Assembly: GCA_039819095.1 (NCBI GenBank)
Contig: JBCBSP010000002.1
Coordinates: 402,593 to 466,592 of the forward strand
Source of the DNA: JBCBSP01 sp039819095
GTDB taxonomy: Bacteria; Pseudomonadota; Alphaproteobacteria; Caulobacterales; Maricaulaceae
DNA: 64,000 nt
Direction of reading: 5' to 3'
A program made the translations under genes and the position numbers. Positions 1 through 9,149 of the stretch are shown one piece after another (the first letter of the stretch is position 1; each line of letters starts with the position of its first letter). The notes under the pieces were generated by a model, which was not told where the DNA came from, ran no database searches, and saw only the letters and a list, made by a program, of their open reading frames with translations.

Positions 1-337
1 CGTAAGCGGTTTCCAGAGCGGCGATGCGCGACTGCAAGGCGTCGAGCTCGGCGTCCTGCGGTGCGGCGGCCAGGCCCGTCTCAAGCGCGACGAGGCGCGC
101 CTCCAGAGCCGGATCCGCACTCGGCGCGCCGGCAGAACCCAGAATCCGGTCGATCAGATACGCCGCACCGCCGCCGATCGAGGCGGCCAGCACGATGAAG
201 ACGATAACCAGAAACCAGCCCGGCCCGCCTCGTTTCGACCGGGCCGGCTCCTGATCTGTGAGGTCCGCCGGCTCAAACTCGGCGTCGACCGGTTCCGGTT
301 CTTCGGATCGGGCCGTTTCGCGCTTTTTATTGGCCAT
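1..337 (-). CDS. Mitofilin-like (COG4223-type) inner membrane protein, N-terminal part
   Basis: The reading frame starts with ATG at 337 and runs off the left edge, so only about 112 residues are visible. It opens with a charged cytoplasmic stretch (MANKKRETARSEEPEP), then one hydrophobic segment at about residues 41-62, then an Ala/Leu/Glu-rich heptad-like region that looks like the start of a coiled coil. This layout matches the COG4223/mitofilin-like proteins that sit beside heme-biosynthesis genes and opposite tsaD in many alphaproteobacteria. The gene diverges from tsaD across about 190 bp. The family name rests on layout and neighbourhood, since the diagnostic C-terminal part is outside the window. 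Confidence 0.6.
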   Translation of the reverse strand, partial: MANKKRETARSEEPEPVDAEFEPADLTDQEPARSKRGGPGWFLVIVFIVLAASIGGGAAYLIDRILGSAGAPSADPALEARLVALETGLAAAPQDAELDALQSRIAALETAY

Positions 338-530
338 GGGTTGGCCCCCGCACAGTGAGTCTTCAAACCGAAGTCTAGGCGTGTTCGCCGACCCACGCCA
401 ACGCATCGAAACGCCTGCGAACACATGTCCGGGGCCGCCGGGCGAACGAGGCCCGCATCGGCGGCTTTCGCAAAGCGCGAACCGCGCGTGATGATTGTCA
501 GCATCGCGCCAGGAGGCTAACCGGGTAGGT

Positions 531-1670
531 ATGGCGAGCCCGCAGACTCTTTCCGACGCCCCCGCTCCGAACGATGCGCCGATCACCGTGCTCGGGCTGG
601 AATCAAGCTGTGATGACAGCGCCGCCGCAATCGTGCGGCTTTCAGCGAGCGGCGCTGAGGTGCTCGCCGAGACCGTCGTGTCCCAGCATGCCCGCCACGC
701 GCCCTATGGCGGCGTGGTTCCGGAGATCGCGGCGCGCGCGCATGCGGAAATCATGGATCATCTCGCCGAAGATGTTCTGGCCGGGGCTGATATGAAACTG
801 GCTGATCTTGATGCGGTCGCCGCGACCGCCGGGCCGGGCCTGATCGGCGGGTTGATGGCGGCGCTGATGACCGCCAAGGGTCTGGCTTACGGGGCGGGCA
901 AGCCGCTTGTGGCGGTCAACCATCTTGAAGGCCACGCCCTGTCGCCGCGCCTGAGCGAGAAGCTGGCGTTTCCTTACCTTCTGCTTCTGGTCTCCGGCGG
1001 CCACACCCAGCTGCTGATCGTGGAGGGGGTCGGCGCGATGACGCGGCTCGGTTCCACAATCGATGACGCCGCCGGCGAAGCCTTCGACAAGACCGCGAAA
1101 ATCCTTGGTCTCGGGTTTCCCGGAGGGCCCGCCCTGGAACGCGCGGCCGGCACGGGCGATGCCGGTCGGTTCGATCTGCCGCGCATGCTGCTGCGCGACA
1201 AGAGCTGCAATCTCTCCTTCGCTGGATTGAAGACCGCCGCCAAACGCGCGTTTGAGACGATCAAGACGCCGAGCGATCAGGATCGCGCCGATCTCGCCGC
1301 CTCGGTTCAGGCGGCGATCGCCCGTCATCTGGCCGAGCGCTCCGCCCGCGCCATGGAGATTTTCGCAGACCGGTTTGAAACGCTTGCACGCCCCCTGCCC
1401 TTTGTCGTGGCCGGCGGGGTTGCAGCGAACGGGCAGGTCCGCGCCGCGCTGGAGGCCGTATGCGCCGCCCAGGGTTTCCGCCTCATCGCCCCGCCCATCC
1501 GCTATTGTACCGATAACGCGGCCATGATCGCGCTGGCCGGCGCGGAGCGTTTCCGACTCGGGCTGAGCGATCCGCTCGACTCTCCGGCGCGCGCGCGCTG
1601 GCCGCTGGATGAATCCGCAGCCCAGCAGTCGCCGGCGACAGGCGGGGGCCGCAAGGGCCCGAAGGCTTAA
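531..1670 (+). CDS. tsaD: tRNA N6-adenosine threonylcarbamoyltransferase TsaD
   Basis: TsaD transfers the threonylcarbamoyl group to A37 of ANN-decoding tRNAs, giving t6A, together with TsaB, TsaC and TsaE. The protein (379 aa from ATG 531) has the ASKHA-fold N-terminus with ESSCDDSAAAIV, the metal-binding motif HLEGH near residue 131, and the SGGHTQL motif near 155. Length is slightly above the usual 335-365 because of a C-terminal Ala/Gly-rich tail. An in-frame TTG lies at 495, but AGGAGG at 511-516 and the ATG at 531 fit better. gpsA follows 14 bp downstream, so the two are probably cotranscribed. tsaE is also in this window, at 15.6 kb. Confidence 0.96.
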   Translation: MASPQTLSDAPAPNDAPITVLGLESSCDDSAAAIVRLSASGAEVLAETVVSQHARHAPYGGVVPEIAARAHAEIMDHLAEDVLAGADMKLADLDAVAATAGPGLIGGLMAALMTAKGLAYGAGKPLVAVNHLEGHALSPRLSEKLAFPYLLLLVSGGHTQLLIVEGVGAMTRLGSTIDDAAGEAFDKTAKILGLGFPGGPALERAAGTGDAGRFDLPRMLLRDKSCNLSFAGLKTAAKRAFETIKTPSDQDRADLAASVQAAIARHLAERSARAMEIFADRFETLARPLPFVVAGGVAANGQVRAALEAVCAAQGFRLIAPPIRYCTDNAAMIALAGAERFRLGLSDPLDSPARARWPLDESAAQQSPATGGGRKGPKA

Positions 1671-1684
1671 AAAGGGAGACCGCC

Positions 1685-2686
1685 ATGGCGCGGATGGACC
1701 ATATCGCAGTGATTGGCGGGGGGGCCTGGGGCACGGCCCTGGCCATGGCGGCGGCGCGCGCCGGTCGCTCGGTGACGCTCTGGGCGCATGAAACCGCCGT
1801 TGTGGAGGCCATCAATACGCGCCGGGAAAACACGATCTTCCTGCCCGGCGCGCCAGTGCCGGACAGGGTGCGGGCGACTGATGATCTTGCGGTGATCGGC
1901 GAATGCGACGCCGTGCTTGCCGTGGCGCCGGCTCAGCATCTGCGCGGCGTGCTCGACCGCTATGCGCCTTATCACCCGGCGGGGCGGGCGATTATACTTT
2001 GCGCAAAGGGCATTGAACGCGAGACCGGCAAGTTGATGAGCCAGGTGCTGGTGGAAACCGTTCCGCAGGCCGCGCCGGCGGTCCTGTCCGGTCCGAGCTT
2101 CGCCATCGATGTCGCCAAGGGACTGCCCACCGCCGTCACTCTGGCCTGCGAGGACGCAGATCTGGGCGCGGCGCTGATGGATGCGCTCGGCTCGTCCTCC
2201 TTCAGACCCTATCTCGCCGGTGACATTATCGGCGCGGAGATTGGCGGTGCGGTGAAGAACGTGCTCGCCATCGCCGCCGGCATTGTGGAAGGCCGCGAGC
2301 TTGGCAAGTCCGCCCATGCCGCATTGATCGCGCGCGGTTTTGCGGAGATGACCCGTCTGGCGCTGGCGCTGGGGGGCGAGCGCGAGACGCTCGCAGGGCT
2401 GTGCGGTCTGGGCGATCTGGTGCTGACCTGCTCCTCGCCGCAATCGCGCAACATGTCGTGCGGTATGGCGCTCGGCCGCGGCGAGGCCCTGGGTGAAATC
2501 CTCAGCGCCCGCATTGCGGTCACCGAAGGGGTGGCGAGCGCCCCGGCCGTGGTTGCACTGGCGCGTTCTCACCATGTGGAAATGCCGATCTGCGAGGCCG
2601 TAGCCGCAGTGCTGAGCGGCGCGCTGAGCGTGGATGCCGCGATCGAGGCGCTTCTGGCGCGCCCCTTCACCAGCGAAGAGGTGTGA
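1685..2686 (+). CDS. gpsA: Glycerol-3-phosphate dehydrogenase [NAD(P)+]
   Basis: GpsA reduces dihydroxyacetone phosphate to sn-glycerol-3-phosphate, the backbone of phospholipids. The 333-residue protein has the nucleotide-binding motif GGGAWGTALA at its start, the substrate-domain pieces LSGPSFA and KNVLAIAAGI, and GLCGLGDLVLTC in the helical C-terminal domain, all typical of GpsA. A GGGAGA Shine-Dalgarno precedes the ATG; a second ATG three codons later is possible. It follows tsaD by 14 bp, a pairing common in alphaproteobacteria, and converges with rppH, whose stop lies 8 bp away. Confidence 0.97.
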   Translation: MARMDHIAVIGGGAWGTALAMAAARAGRSVTLWAHETAVVEAINTRRENTIFLPGAPVPDRVRATDDLAVIGECDAVLAVAPAQHLRGVLDRYAPYHPAGRAIILCAKGIERETGKLMSQVLVETVPQAAPAVLSGPSFAIDVAKGLPTAVTLACEDADLGAALMDALGSSSFRPYLAGDIIGAEIGGAVKNVLAIAAGIVEGRELGKSAHAALIARGFAEMTRLALALGGERETLAGLCGLGDLVLTCSSPQSRNMSCGMALGRGEALGEILSARIAVTEGVASAPAVVALARSHHVEMPICEAVAAVLSGALSVDAAIEALLARPFTSEEV

Positions 2687-2694
2687 GACTGCTG

Positions 2695-3195
2695 CTAGAC
2701 CGCGAACTTCGCGAACGCGTCGGCCACGGCGCGATAGACAGGGCGTTTCCACGGGATTATGCGCGCAACCGCCTCGTCCAGGCTCGCCCACTCGAACGCT
2801 TCGAACTCCTGAGGCGGAACCGCCTTCAAATCGAAATCAGAGTCGGCGCCAGTGAAGCGATACGCGAACCAGCGCTGGCGCTGACCGCGCCAGTTCCTGC
2901 GGCGTTGGGCGAGGACTTCGGGCGGAAAATCATAGGCCAGCCAGTCTTCGATCGTACCGAGGAGGTGTAGCTGCTCAGAGCGGGCGCCGGTTTCTTCATA
3001 GAGCTCGCGGCGTGCGGCCGCTTCGGGGTCTTCACCCGCATCCATGCCGCCCTGGGGCCATTGCCAGACATGGGAACCCGCCTCGCCGTGGCGGCGCCCA
3101 AGCCAGGTGAGACCTTTGGCGTTGAACAGGACGATGCCGGCATTGGGGCGGTACTGGCTGAGATCGCGTGACGGGTCCCGCGCGTCCGCGCTCAT
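2695..3195 (-). CDS. rppH: RNA pyrophosphohydrolase RppH (Nudix)
   Basis: RppH removes pyrophosphate from the 5'-triphosphate end of mRNA and so primes RNase E decay; some homologues were described as dinucleoside polyphosphate hydrolases. The 166-residue protein contains a complete Nudix box, starting GGMDAGEDPEAAARREL and continuing YEETGA, after the usual YRPNAGIVLFN start and the WQWPQGG motif of the RppH/NudH group. Its ATG overlaps the stop codon of the preceding deacetylase gene by 4 bp, so it is the last gene of the minus-strand operon that runs from obgE. Confidence 0.95.
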   Translation of the reverse strand: MSADARDPSRDLSQYRPNAGIVLFNAKGLTWLGRRHGEAGSHVWQWPQGGMDAGEDPEAAARRELYEETGARSEQLHLLGTIEDWLAYDFPPEVLAQRRRNWRGQRQRWFAYRFTGADSDFDLKAVPPQEFEAFEWASLDEAVARIIPWKRPVYRAVADAFAKFAV

Positions 3196-4361
3196 GCCCC
3201 GCGCCCTCCGTCCCCGGCGGCTTGGTCCTGAGCCCGGCGTTTGCGAACCAGGAAGGAGGCGGGCGCGAGCTGATAACCGCGCGCATCAAGCCCGTCCACC
3301 CAGGCCGCGACGCTGTCCACGGTCGCCGGGTAGGCGAAACCGGAACCGAGCGCGGAGCCGTTCTGCAGGGCGAGCGCTTCCAGCTCGAGCAGCTTGCGGT
3401 CAATGGCGCGCGGGTCCGGGTCGCCGTCGACCACCCGGTCCGCGACAGCCAGGTGAGCGCCCGAAGCCGAAGCGGCCGCATCCAGCGTGGAGCGCCGCCC
3501 CGCCCCGTCATGAAGAAGGTCAAGTCCACGTCTTTCGACCTCGGCGAATACGGACGCCATGGCGGCCTGCTCGGTTCCGAACCGGGCGCCGAGATAGTTG
3601 GTCACGCCGAAATAACCCGAAGCGCGCGACAGAAGCCATTCGAGCCGGCGGCGGTTTTCCGCCGGACTCGCTTCAGCCAGCAGGGTGTGGGGGCCCGGAT
3701 CGTTATTGGGATAGTCGAACGGCTCCATCGGCAGCTCGATGAGCACTTCATGGCCATCGGCCCGCGCCCGGTTGATCCAGCCCTGAAGGTCATCGGAATA
3801 CGGCACGAAGGACAGCGTCACCGAGGACGGCAAAGTCTCGATCGCCGCTTCGGTCAGCGCCGCGTTCAGGCCCAGACCACCGACAACAACCGCCAGGGTC
3901 GGCGCGTCAAAATCCCCATCGAAGGCCTTGGCGTAGACCTGAGAGGGGCGCCGGCCATCGGCGTGGATGATGGGCAGCGGCCCGCCCGGACCTGGCTCGA
4001 AAAACCCCTGTAGCGGGGCGGGCGGCGCGCTTCGCGCCAGACGGCGTTCAGCGTCGGCCGGATCGGATGATGGGACATCAGGCGGGACCGGCGACAGGGC
4101 CGCCTCGGTGTCTGAAACGCCTGGCAGGGCGACATCCTCGCTGGCGTCAGCGCCCAGATCGACCGGCGCCGGGCCCGTGGGCGCAACGGCGAGCTCAATG
4201 GTTTCCGGGGCGGGCAGCGCGATGCGCGCGCTTACCGGTTCCGGTTCCGCCCCGCCTAACAGCGCCAGAAGCCCCAGACCGCCGGCGCCCAGCACAGCCG
4301 CGCCCAGCCCCGCCAGAAGCGGCTTGGTGAGCGGTGACGAAGACGAGGCGCGATCAGGCAT
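3192..4361 (-). CDS. Divergent polysaccharide deacetylase family protein (YibQ-like)
   Basis: The 389-residue protein has an N-terminal membrane anchor (about residues 13-33), then a Pro/Ala-rich linker of roughly 100 residues, then a domain with the divergent polysaccharide deacetylase signatures VVGGLGLN, TLSFVPYSDDL, GHEVLIELPMEPFDYPNNDPGP and NYLGARF. Members of this family are commonly encoded next to envC and ctpA, as here, and are thought to act in the periplasm on envelope glycans; their substrate is not established. It lies 100 bp after ctpA and overlaps rppH by 4 bp. The family assignment is good; the biochemical role is inferred. Confidence 0.88.
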   Translation of the reverse strand: MPDRASSSSPLTKPLLAGLGAAVLGAGGLGLLALLGGAEPEPVSARIALPAPETIELAVAPTGPAPVDLGADASEDVALPGVSDTEAALSPVPPDVPSSDPADAERRLARSAPPAPLQGFFEPGPGGPLPIIHADGRRPSQVYAKAFDGDFDAPTLAVVVGGLGLNAALTEAAIETLPSSVTLSFVPYSDDLQGWINRARADGHEVLIELPMEPFDYPNNDPGPHTLLAEASPAENRRRLEWLLSRASGYFGVTNYLGARFGTEQAAMASVFAEVERRGLDLLHDGAGRRSTLDAAASASGAHLAVADRVVDGDPDPRAIDRKLLELEALALQNGSALGSGFAYPATVDSVAAWVDGLDARGYQLAPASFLVRKRRAQDQAAGDGGRGA

Positions 4362-4461
4362 GAGCGAGGGTCTACCAGGCAGCGCGAACGGCTCGCGCAG
4401 AGAATCACTCCGACAGAGTGTCTCCAGCTCGGTAAAGAAGCGTTAACGAACCCGCTGGCGG

Positions 4462-5772
4462 TCAGCCCTGGGTCTGCACCATGGCCGCGGTCTGGGGTTC
4501 GAGCGCCTCGCGCAGCATCGCTTCGGCCCGGCTTAGGACGTAATCCTCGGTCTCGTCCCAGTCTTCCGGCGGCTGCTCGATCATGTCCGGATCGAGCGCC
4601 TCGCGCTCCCCGCCGGTTTCGTTTTCCAGCGCATTGCGTAGATTGTCCTCGGTGAAGCGGCGCGGAAGATCACCCTCAATCCGGCGCGCTGAGATCAGCA
4701 CGTCCGGCGTGATGCCGGTGGCCTGAATGGAATGGCCCGCCGGGGTGTAGTAGCGCGCCGTCGTCAGGCGCAGAGCGCCGTCGCGACCGCCGCGCAAGGG
4801 GATTACCGTCTGCATGGAGCCCTTGCCGAAGCTGGGCATGCCGACCACCGTAGCGCGACCGCGATCCTGCAGCGCGCCGGTGACGATCTCGGCTGCACTC
4901 GCCGTGCCGGCATTGGTCAGGATGAAGATCGGAGCGCCGTCGAGGCGATCACCCGAATCGGCGTTATACCGTCTTGTCTCACGCGGATCGCGACCGCGGG
5001 TGGAGACCACCTCGCCGCCGTCCAGGAACATCTCCGCCACGGTGACCGATTGCTCCATCAGCCCGCCAGGGTTGGACCGCATATCCAGAATAAGCCCGGG
5101 CAGTGCGCCGCCAGCCGCCTCTTCCAGATCGGCCAGGCCTTCAAGCACGTTTTCAGTCGTGTGTTCGTTGAAGGTGGCGATGCGCATATAGGGCAGTTCT
5201 TCCTTCATCTCCCAGATGACGGAGCGCACCTCGATGATCTCGCGCACAAGATCGACATCGAACGGATCGGCGCCATCACGCAGAACCGTGATCGTGATCG
5301 GCTCGCCGGGGGGGCCGCGCATCAGATCGGTGGCCTCGTCAAGCGGCGCGCCGAGGATGGACTCCCCATCCACCGCGACAATGCGGTCGCCGCTTTCCAG
5401 ACCCGCGCGCTCAGCCGGAGTGTCGGCGATGGGCGAAACGACGGTGACCATCTCCTCGCGCATCGTCACCTCAAGACCCAGCCCGCCATATTCGCCGCTG
5501 GTGGAGACCTGCATGTCCTGGAAATCGTCAACCGACAGATAGCTGGAATGCGGGTCGAGTGCTCCGAGCATGCCGTCAATCGCCGCTTCGATCAGCTCAG
5601 CCTTGTCCGCGTCGGTGACGTAATCGGCCTCAATGCGCGAGAGCACATCACCGAACAGCTCCAGCTGCCGGAACGTCTCTTCACGGGCCCGGTCTTCCGC
5701 TTCAGCGGAGACCGCGATGGCCGCCGCGCCGATGCCGAACGCCACTGCAGAGGCGAGTATGAGAATGCGCAT
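4462..5772 (-). CDS. ctpA: Carboxyl-terminal processing peptidase, S41 family
   Basis: This 436-residue periplasmic serine protease has a signal peptide (about residues 1-23), a PDZ domain (about 90-170) with the carboxylate-binding GGLGLEV loop, and an S41 catalytic core. The Ser/Lys dyad is visible: Ser292 in NAGTASAAEIV and Lys317 in PSFGKGSMQT. Such proteases trim or degrade envelope proteins, including cell-wall hydrolases. It directly follows the EnvC-like gene (85 bp gap), a neighbourhood widespread in proteobacteria that suggests a link to hydrolase control during division. The C-terminal tail after about residue 365 is acidic and poorly conserved. Confidence 0.94.
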   Translation of the reverse strand: MRILILASAVAFGIGAAAIAVSAEAEDRAREETFRQLELFGDVLSRIEADYVTDADKAELIEAAIDGMLGALDPHSSYLSVDDFQDMQVSTSGEYGGLGLEVTMREEMVTVVSPIADTPAERAGLESGDRIVAVDGESILGAPLDEATDLMRGPPGEPITITVLRDGADPFDVDLVREIIEVRSVIWEMKEELPYMRIATFNEHTTENVLEGLADLEEAAGGALPGLILDMRSNPGGLMEQSVTVAEMFLDGGEVVSTRGRDPRETRRYNADSGDRLDGAPIFILTNAGTASAAEIVTGALQDRGRATVVGMPSFGKGSMQTVIPLRGGRDGALRLTTARYYTPAGHSIQATGITPDVLISARRIEGDLPRRFTEDNLRNALENETGGEREALDPDMIEQPPEDWDETEDYVLSRAEAMLREALEPQTAAMVQTQG

Positions 5773-5857
5773 TCGCTTTGTTCCTTCGCCACGCGATCAG
5801 GCCCAGCCTCGCCCAAAACGCCTTTCGATTGTCTAACCGACGCTGCACTCGGTGCTA

Positions 5858-7126
5858 TCAGCGGCGGCGCACGCTATCGGGCCTCAGCCAGCGCTGCGGG
5901 TCAACCGACTCGTCAGCATCGCGCCAGATCTCAAGATAGAGCTGCGGCGCCGGGTCTTCACTGTCTGACATCACCGCAACCGGCTCGCCGGCCAGAACCG
6001 ACTGGCCCTCGCTGACATAGATGAGCGCCAAACCGCCCAGAAGCAAAGTGTATCCGTCCGGCGTGTTGATCATCAAGACGCCGTCGAATGTCTGAAACAC
6101 GCCTGAATAGACGACCACGCCATCGAACGGGGCTGTGACCTGCGCGCGCGGACGGGTCTCAAACCAGATGCCTTCGCGTGCGACGCCGTCCGGGCCGCGC
6201 TCGCCGGCGCCGGCGACGACACGCCCGCCCGCCGGTGCGGCCAGCTGGCCGCGCGCATCGGCGAACCGCAAGGTCTCAAGCGGGCCTTCGGCAGGCAGGG
6301 CGGAGGCCAGAAGCGGTTCGCGCCCCGGGCGCAGGCGCGGGATCGGGACCGCGCCGGGCCGTCTTTCGACCCGGTCAGGCGCAGCGACGTTGGGCTCAGC
6401 GCGCCGTGGACTCAAGCGCGGTTCGGCGTTGGCGAAACGACGGATATCGCCCAGAAGATCGCGCAAGGACTGTGCCTGCTGGGCCACATCAGCCGCGCGC
6501 CGGGACAGGTCATCGGCCTCGCGGCGCAAGCGTCGCTGCGCGTCGCTGCGCTCTTCGATGAGCGCGCTGACCTCTTCTCGCGTGCGCTCAAGCGAGGCGC
6601 GCGCTTCAGCAACCGTTTCGCCCTGGCCGGTGAGCGCCTCGCGCAAGGCGTCCAACTCAGCCAGACGATCGGCATAGCTTCGCGCGCGTTTTTGCAGCTC
6701 CGGCGCGATCTGCGCCATCAGCCCGGCGGCGCGGGCGGCCTGAGCCGCATCATCCGGTGACACGGCCAGAGCCGGCGGCGCGCCGGCCTCAACCCGCTGC
6801 AGTGCGGCGAGCACCCGGTTCAGGCTGTCGCGCTCACGCTCCAGCCGAGCTTGCAGCACGGCCTCTTCCAGCCGCAACTCGCGCAACCGGTCTTCTGCGT
6901 CGTCTGTGGCGAGTTCGCGGGCGCGCACCTGTTCAGCCGCCGAGACAAGCTGCTGCTGCAAGGCGGCGATCTCGTCGGCCAGCGCGTCGGCTTCAGCGGC
7001 GCGCGCAGCGCTCTGCGCAAGCGCTTCAGCAGCTTCACGGTCAAGCGCATCGGCCTCCTCGCCGGAGGCGGGCGGAGTCTGTGCGCCGTACAGGGCGAGA
7101 ACCAGAAGGAGGCCGGCGAACGTCAT
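5858..7126 (-). CDS. EnvC-like murein hydrolase activator (degenerate M23/LytM)
   Basis: The 422-residue protein begins with a signal-peptide-like segment, then a coiled coil to about residue 235, an Arg/Pro-rich linker, and a C-terminal LytM (peptidase M23) domain ending in YLEIWRDADESVDPQRWLRP. The zinc-binding histidines of active M23 enzymes are absent: the usual HxxxD, and the Tyr/His after GYT, are not seen, matching EnvC, which activates amidases rather than cutting peptidoglycan itself. It lies 31 bp after rlmH and upstream of ctpA. By family knowledge it should activate a periplasmic amidase during cell separation. Confidence 0.9.
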   Translation of the reverse strand: MTFAGLLLVLALYGAQTPPASGEEADALDREAAEALAQSAARAAEADALADEIAALQQQLVSAAEQVRARELATDDAEDRLRELRLEEAVLQARLERERDSLNRVLAALQRVEAGAPPALAVSPDDAAQAARAAGLMAQIAPELQKRARSYADRLAELDALREALTGQGETVAEARASLERTREEVSALIEERSDAQRRLRREADDLSRRAADVAQQAQSLRDLLGDIRRFANAEPRLSPRRAEPNVAAPDRVERRPGAVPIPRLRPGREPLLASALPAEGPLETLRFADARGQLAAPAGGRVVAGAGERGPDGVAREGIWFETRPRAQVTAPFDGVVVYSGVFQTFDGVLMINTPDGYTLLLGGLALIYVSEGQSVLAGEPVAVMSDSEDPAPQLYLEIWRDADESVDPQRWLRPDSVRRR

Positions 7127-7157
7127 GGCAGCTCAAGGCTTGAAGCGGGCGTTTCGC

Positions 7158-7628
7158 TCAATCGCGGTGATAGGGTGAACCCGATAGCAGGGATGCGGCT
7201 CTGTAAAGCTGTTCGGCCAGCATGACGCGGACGAGCTTGTGCGGCCAGGTCGCCGCTCCGAAGGCGATGCGCCGCACGCCGGGCGGAAGCGCGGCCTGGT
7301 CATGACCATCCGCACCGCCGATGAGAAAGGCGGCTTCGCGCACGCCGTCATCGCGAAGCCGGGCAAGCTGATCGGCCAGAGCCCGGGAGCCGATCGGCTT
7401 TCCACGCTCATCAAGCACGAACACCGCCGCTCCGGCCCCGCAGCGCTGCAGCAGGGCCTCGGTCTCGGCCGCGGGCGTATTGAAGGCGCGCGCATCCAGC
7501 TCGGTTTCGTCAAACGGGCCCAGCGCGATGCCGCGGCCAATGGCGTTGGCGCGTTGCAGATATTCATCGATCAGCGTGCGCTCGGGCCCGGACTTGATCC
7601 GGGAGATCGCCGCGATGTGAAGCCTCAC
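7158..7628 (-). CDS. rlmH: 23S rRNA (pseudouridine-1915-N3)-methyltransferase RlmH
   Basis: RlmH is the SPOUT-class enzyme that methylates pseudouridine 1915 of 23S rRNA in assembled 70S ribosomes. The 156-residue protein is full length, with the AdoMet-knot elements FLIGGADGH and FGAATWPHKLVRVMLAEQLYRA, and ends in SPYHRD, equivalent to the HPYHR tail of the family. It starts 7 bp after the rsfS stop, the usual rsfS-rlmH pairing. Confidence 0.97.
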   Translation of the reverse strand: MRLHIAAISRIKSGPERTLIDEYLQRANAIGRGIALGPFDETELDARAFNTPAAETEALLQRCGAGAAVFVLDERGKPIGSRALADQLARLRDDGVREAAFLIGGADGHDQAALPPGVRRIAFGAATWPHKLVRVMLAEQLYRAASLLSGSPYHRD

Positions 7629-7635
7629 GCCTGAC

Positions 7636-8049
7636 TCAGGCGTCTTCGCCCGGTGAAGCCGACCACAGCTTCTCCAGATCGTAGAAGCTGCGCACTTCTG
7701 GGCGGAAGATGTGCAGGACCACGTCGCCGGCGTCGATCAACACCCAGTCGCAGGTCTTCAGACCCTCGATGCGGGCCGCGCCGCGACCGGCGTCCTTCAA
7801 TCGGCTGATGACATGGTCGGCGATCGCGCCGACATGCCGGTTGGATCGGCCGGACGCAATGATCATGAAATCACAGACGGTGGATTTTCCAGACAGATCG
7901 ATGGAGACGATGTCTTCAGCCTTGTCGTCTTCCAGAACGCCGATGATCAGCGCTTCAAGCGCGTCAGGAGAAGACGTCGGCGTGTCCAGTTCGGCTTGCG
8001 CGTCCGCCGGACCCGCCTTGGCGGGGCTGTCAGCGTCGCGGCTTTGCAT
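7636..8049 (-). CDS. rsfS: Ribosome silencing factor RsfS
   Basis: RsfS binds L14 on the 50S subunit and blocks subunit joining in poor growth conditions. The 137-residue product has a 25-residue low-complexity extension, then the conserved fold with EDIVSIDLSGKST, DFMIIASGRSNRHVGAIADHV and CDWVLIDAGDVVLHIFRPEVR. It is followed by rlmH at 7 bp. Upstream is egtD rather than the usual nadD (see findings). Confidence 0.96.
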   Translation of the reverse strand: MQSRDADSPAKAGPADAQAELDTPTSSPDALEALIIGVLEDDKAEDIVSIDLSGKSTVCDFMIIASGRSNRHVGAIADHVISRLKDAGRGAARIEGLKTCDWVLIDAGDVVLHIFRPEVRSFYDLEKLWSASPGEDA

Positions 8050-8101
8050 TTGGGCGGTCAGCGCAGGTCGCTCCTTTTTGGCTCATGCAGACAGGAGTCT
8101 A

Positions 8102-9103
8102 TCACGCTTCGCGCGCCGGTTCGAGCCAGTGCATGGAAAACCCGACCGCGTCGTGGACCCAGGCTTCAAGCGGTTGAAAACCGGCCTGTACAGCAAGATC
8201 CTGGAAGCCCCTGACAGTGAATTTGTGCGAGTTCTCAGTGTGAATGGTTTCGGTCTCGCGCAGCTGGAAAGACCGCCCCGCCACTGTAAAGCGCTGATCA
8301 CGCGAGGCGCGCAGATACATCTCCACACGCGACCGGTACGGGTTCCAGAAGGCCGCATAGGCCAGTCCCGACGCATCGATATCGCCGTCCAGCTCACGAT
8401 TGATGCGCTCAATCAGGTTCATGTTGAAGGCCGCCGTGGCGCCGCCGGCATCGTCATAGGCCGCCTGCAGAACCGCGCCGTCCTTGCGCAAATCCACACC
8501 GATGAGGAGCGCATCCCCCTTTCGCAGCCACCCGCGCAGGGTTTTCAGCAGGTCGAGCGCATCGACCAGTTCGAAGTTACCGATGGTGGAGCCGGGAAAG
8601 AATACGATGCGCTTGCCGTCCGGCAGGCTGAGCGCCTGAAGATCGATCGGCTGGGTGAAGTCATGGCAGACCGCCCCGATGGTCAGGTCCGGGCGATCAG
8701 CGGCCAACGCGCTGCAGGCCTGACGCACATGTTCGCCGGAAATATCCATCCCGACAAAACCAGCCGGCGCGTCCAGCGCATCCAGCACGCGCTGAATTTT
8801 CACGCTTGAGCCGGCGCCGGGCTCCAGGACCACTGCGCCGCGGCCCGCACGATCGCACAGCTTGGGCCCGATCCGCTCTATAAGCGCCAACTCAGTGCGG
8901 GTCAGATAATATTCCGGCGCCCGTGTGATGGCGTCAAAAATGCGCGAGCCTTCTTCATCGTAGAAATATTTCGGCGGGATGGTCTTTTGCGGCTTGCTCA
9001 GACCAGCCAGCACATCCGCGCGAAAATCGGCGACGGGCGGTTCCAGATCGACAAAAAAGGCCAGCGCGCCGTCTTCGCGGCGCGGGGTGATTGGTAAAGT
9101 CAT
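8102..9103 (-). CDS. egtD: L-histidine N(alpha)-methyltransferase EgtD
   Basis: EgtD trimethylates histidine to hercynine, the first step of ergothioneine synthesis. The protein (333 aa from ATG 9103) shows the EgtD family features PPKYFYDEEGSRIFDAITRAPEYYLTR (in two overlapping blocks), VLEPGAGSSVKIQ as the AdoMet loop, FFPGSTIGNF, and a C-terminal IHTENSHKF. An upstream in-frame start at 9187 would overlap nadD and is unlikely. No egtB or egtC neighbour is present. The gene lies between nadD (46 bp upstream) and rsfS (52 bp downstream), two genes usually adjacent, so it looks inserted into that operon. Confidence 0.93.
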   Translation of the reverse strand: MTLPITPRREDGALAFFVDLEPPVADFRADVLAGLSKPQKTIPPKYFYDEEGSRIFDAITRAPEYYLTRTELALIERIGPKLCDRAGRGAVVLEPGAGSSVKIQRVLDALDAPAGFVGMDISGEHVRQACSALAADRPDLTIGAVCHDFTQPIDLQALSLPDGKRIVFFPGSTIGNFELVDALDLLKTLRGWLRKGDALLIGVDLRKDGAVLQAAYDDAGGATAAFNMNLIERINRELDGDIDASGLAYAAFWNPYRSRVEMYLRASRDQRFTVAGRSFQLRETETIHTENSHKFTVRGFQDLAVQAGFQPLEAWVHDAVGFSMHWLEPAREA

Positions 9104-9149
9104 CAGTGAACAGGTGTCGGGCGGCTGCGGGACAAAGGCGAGGAAGCGG

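Noticed and set aside
1667..2791. 374-codon antisense frame over gpsA
   Set aside because: It is the reverse frame of a clear gpsA gene in GC-rich DNA; it has no family motif and no ribosome site.
4732..6015. 427-codon plus-strand frame over ctpA
   Set aside because: The opposite strand encodes an intact S41 protease with catalytic Ser and Lys; this frame is a codon-bias shadow.
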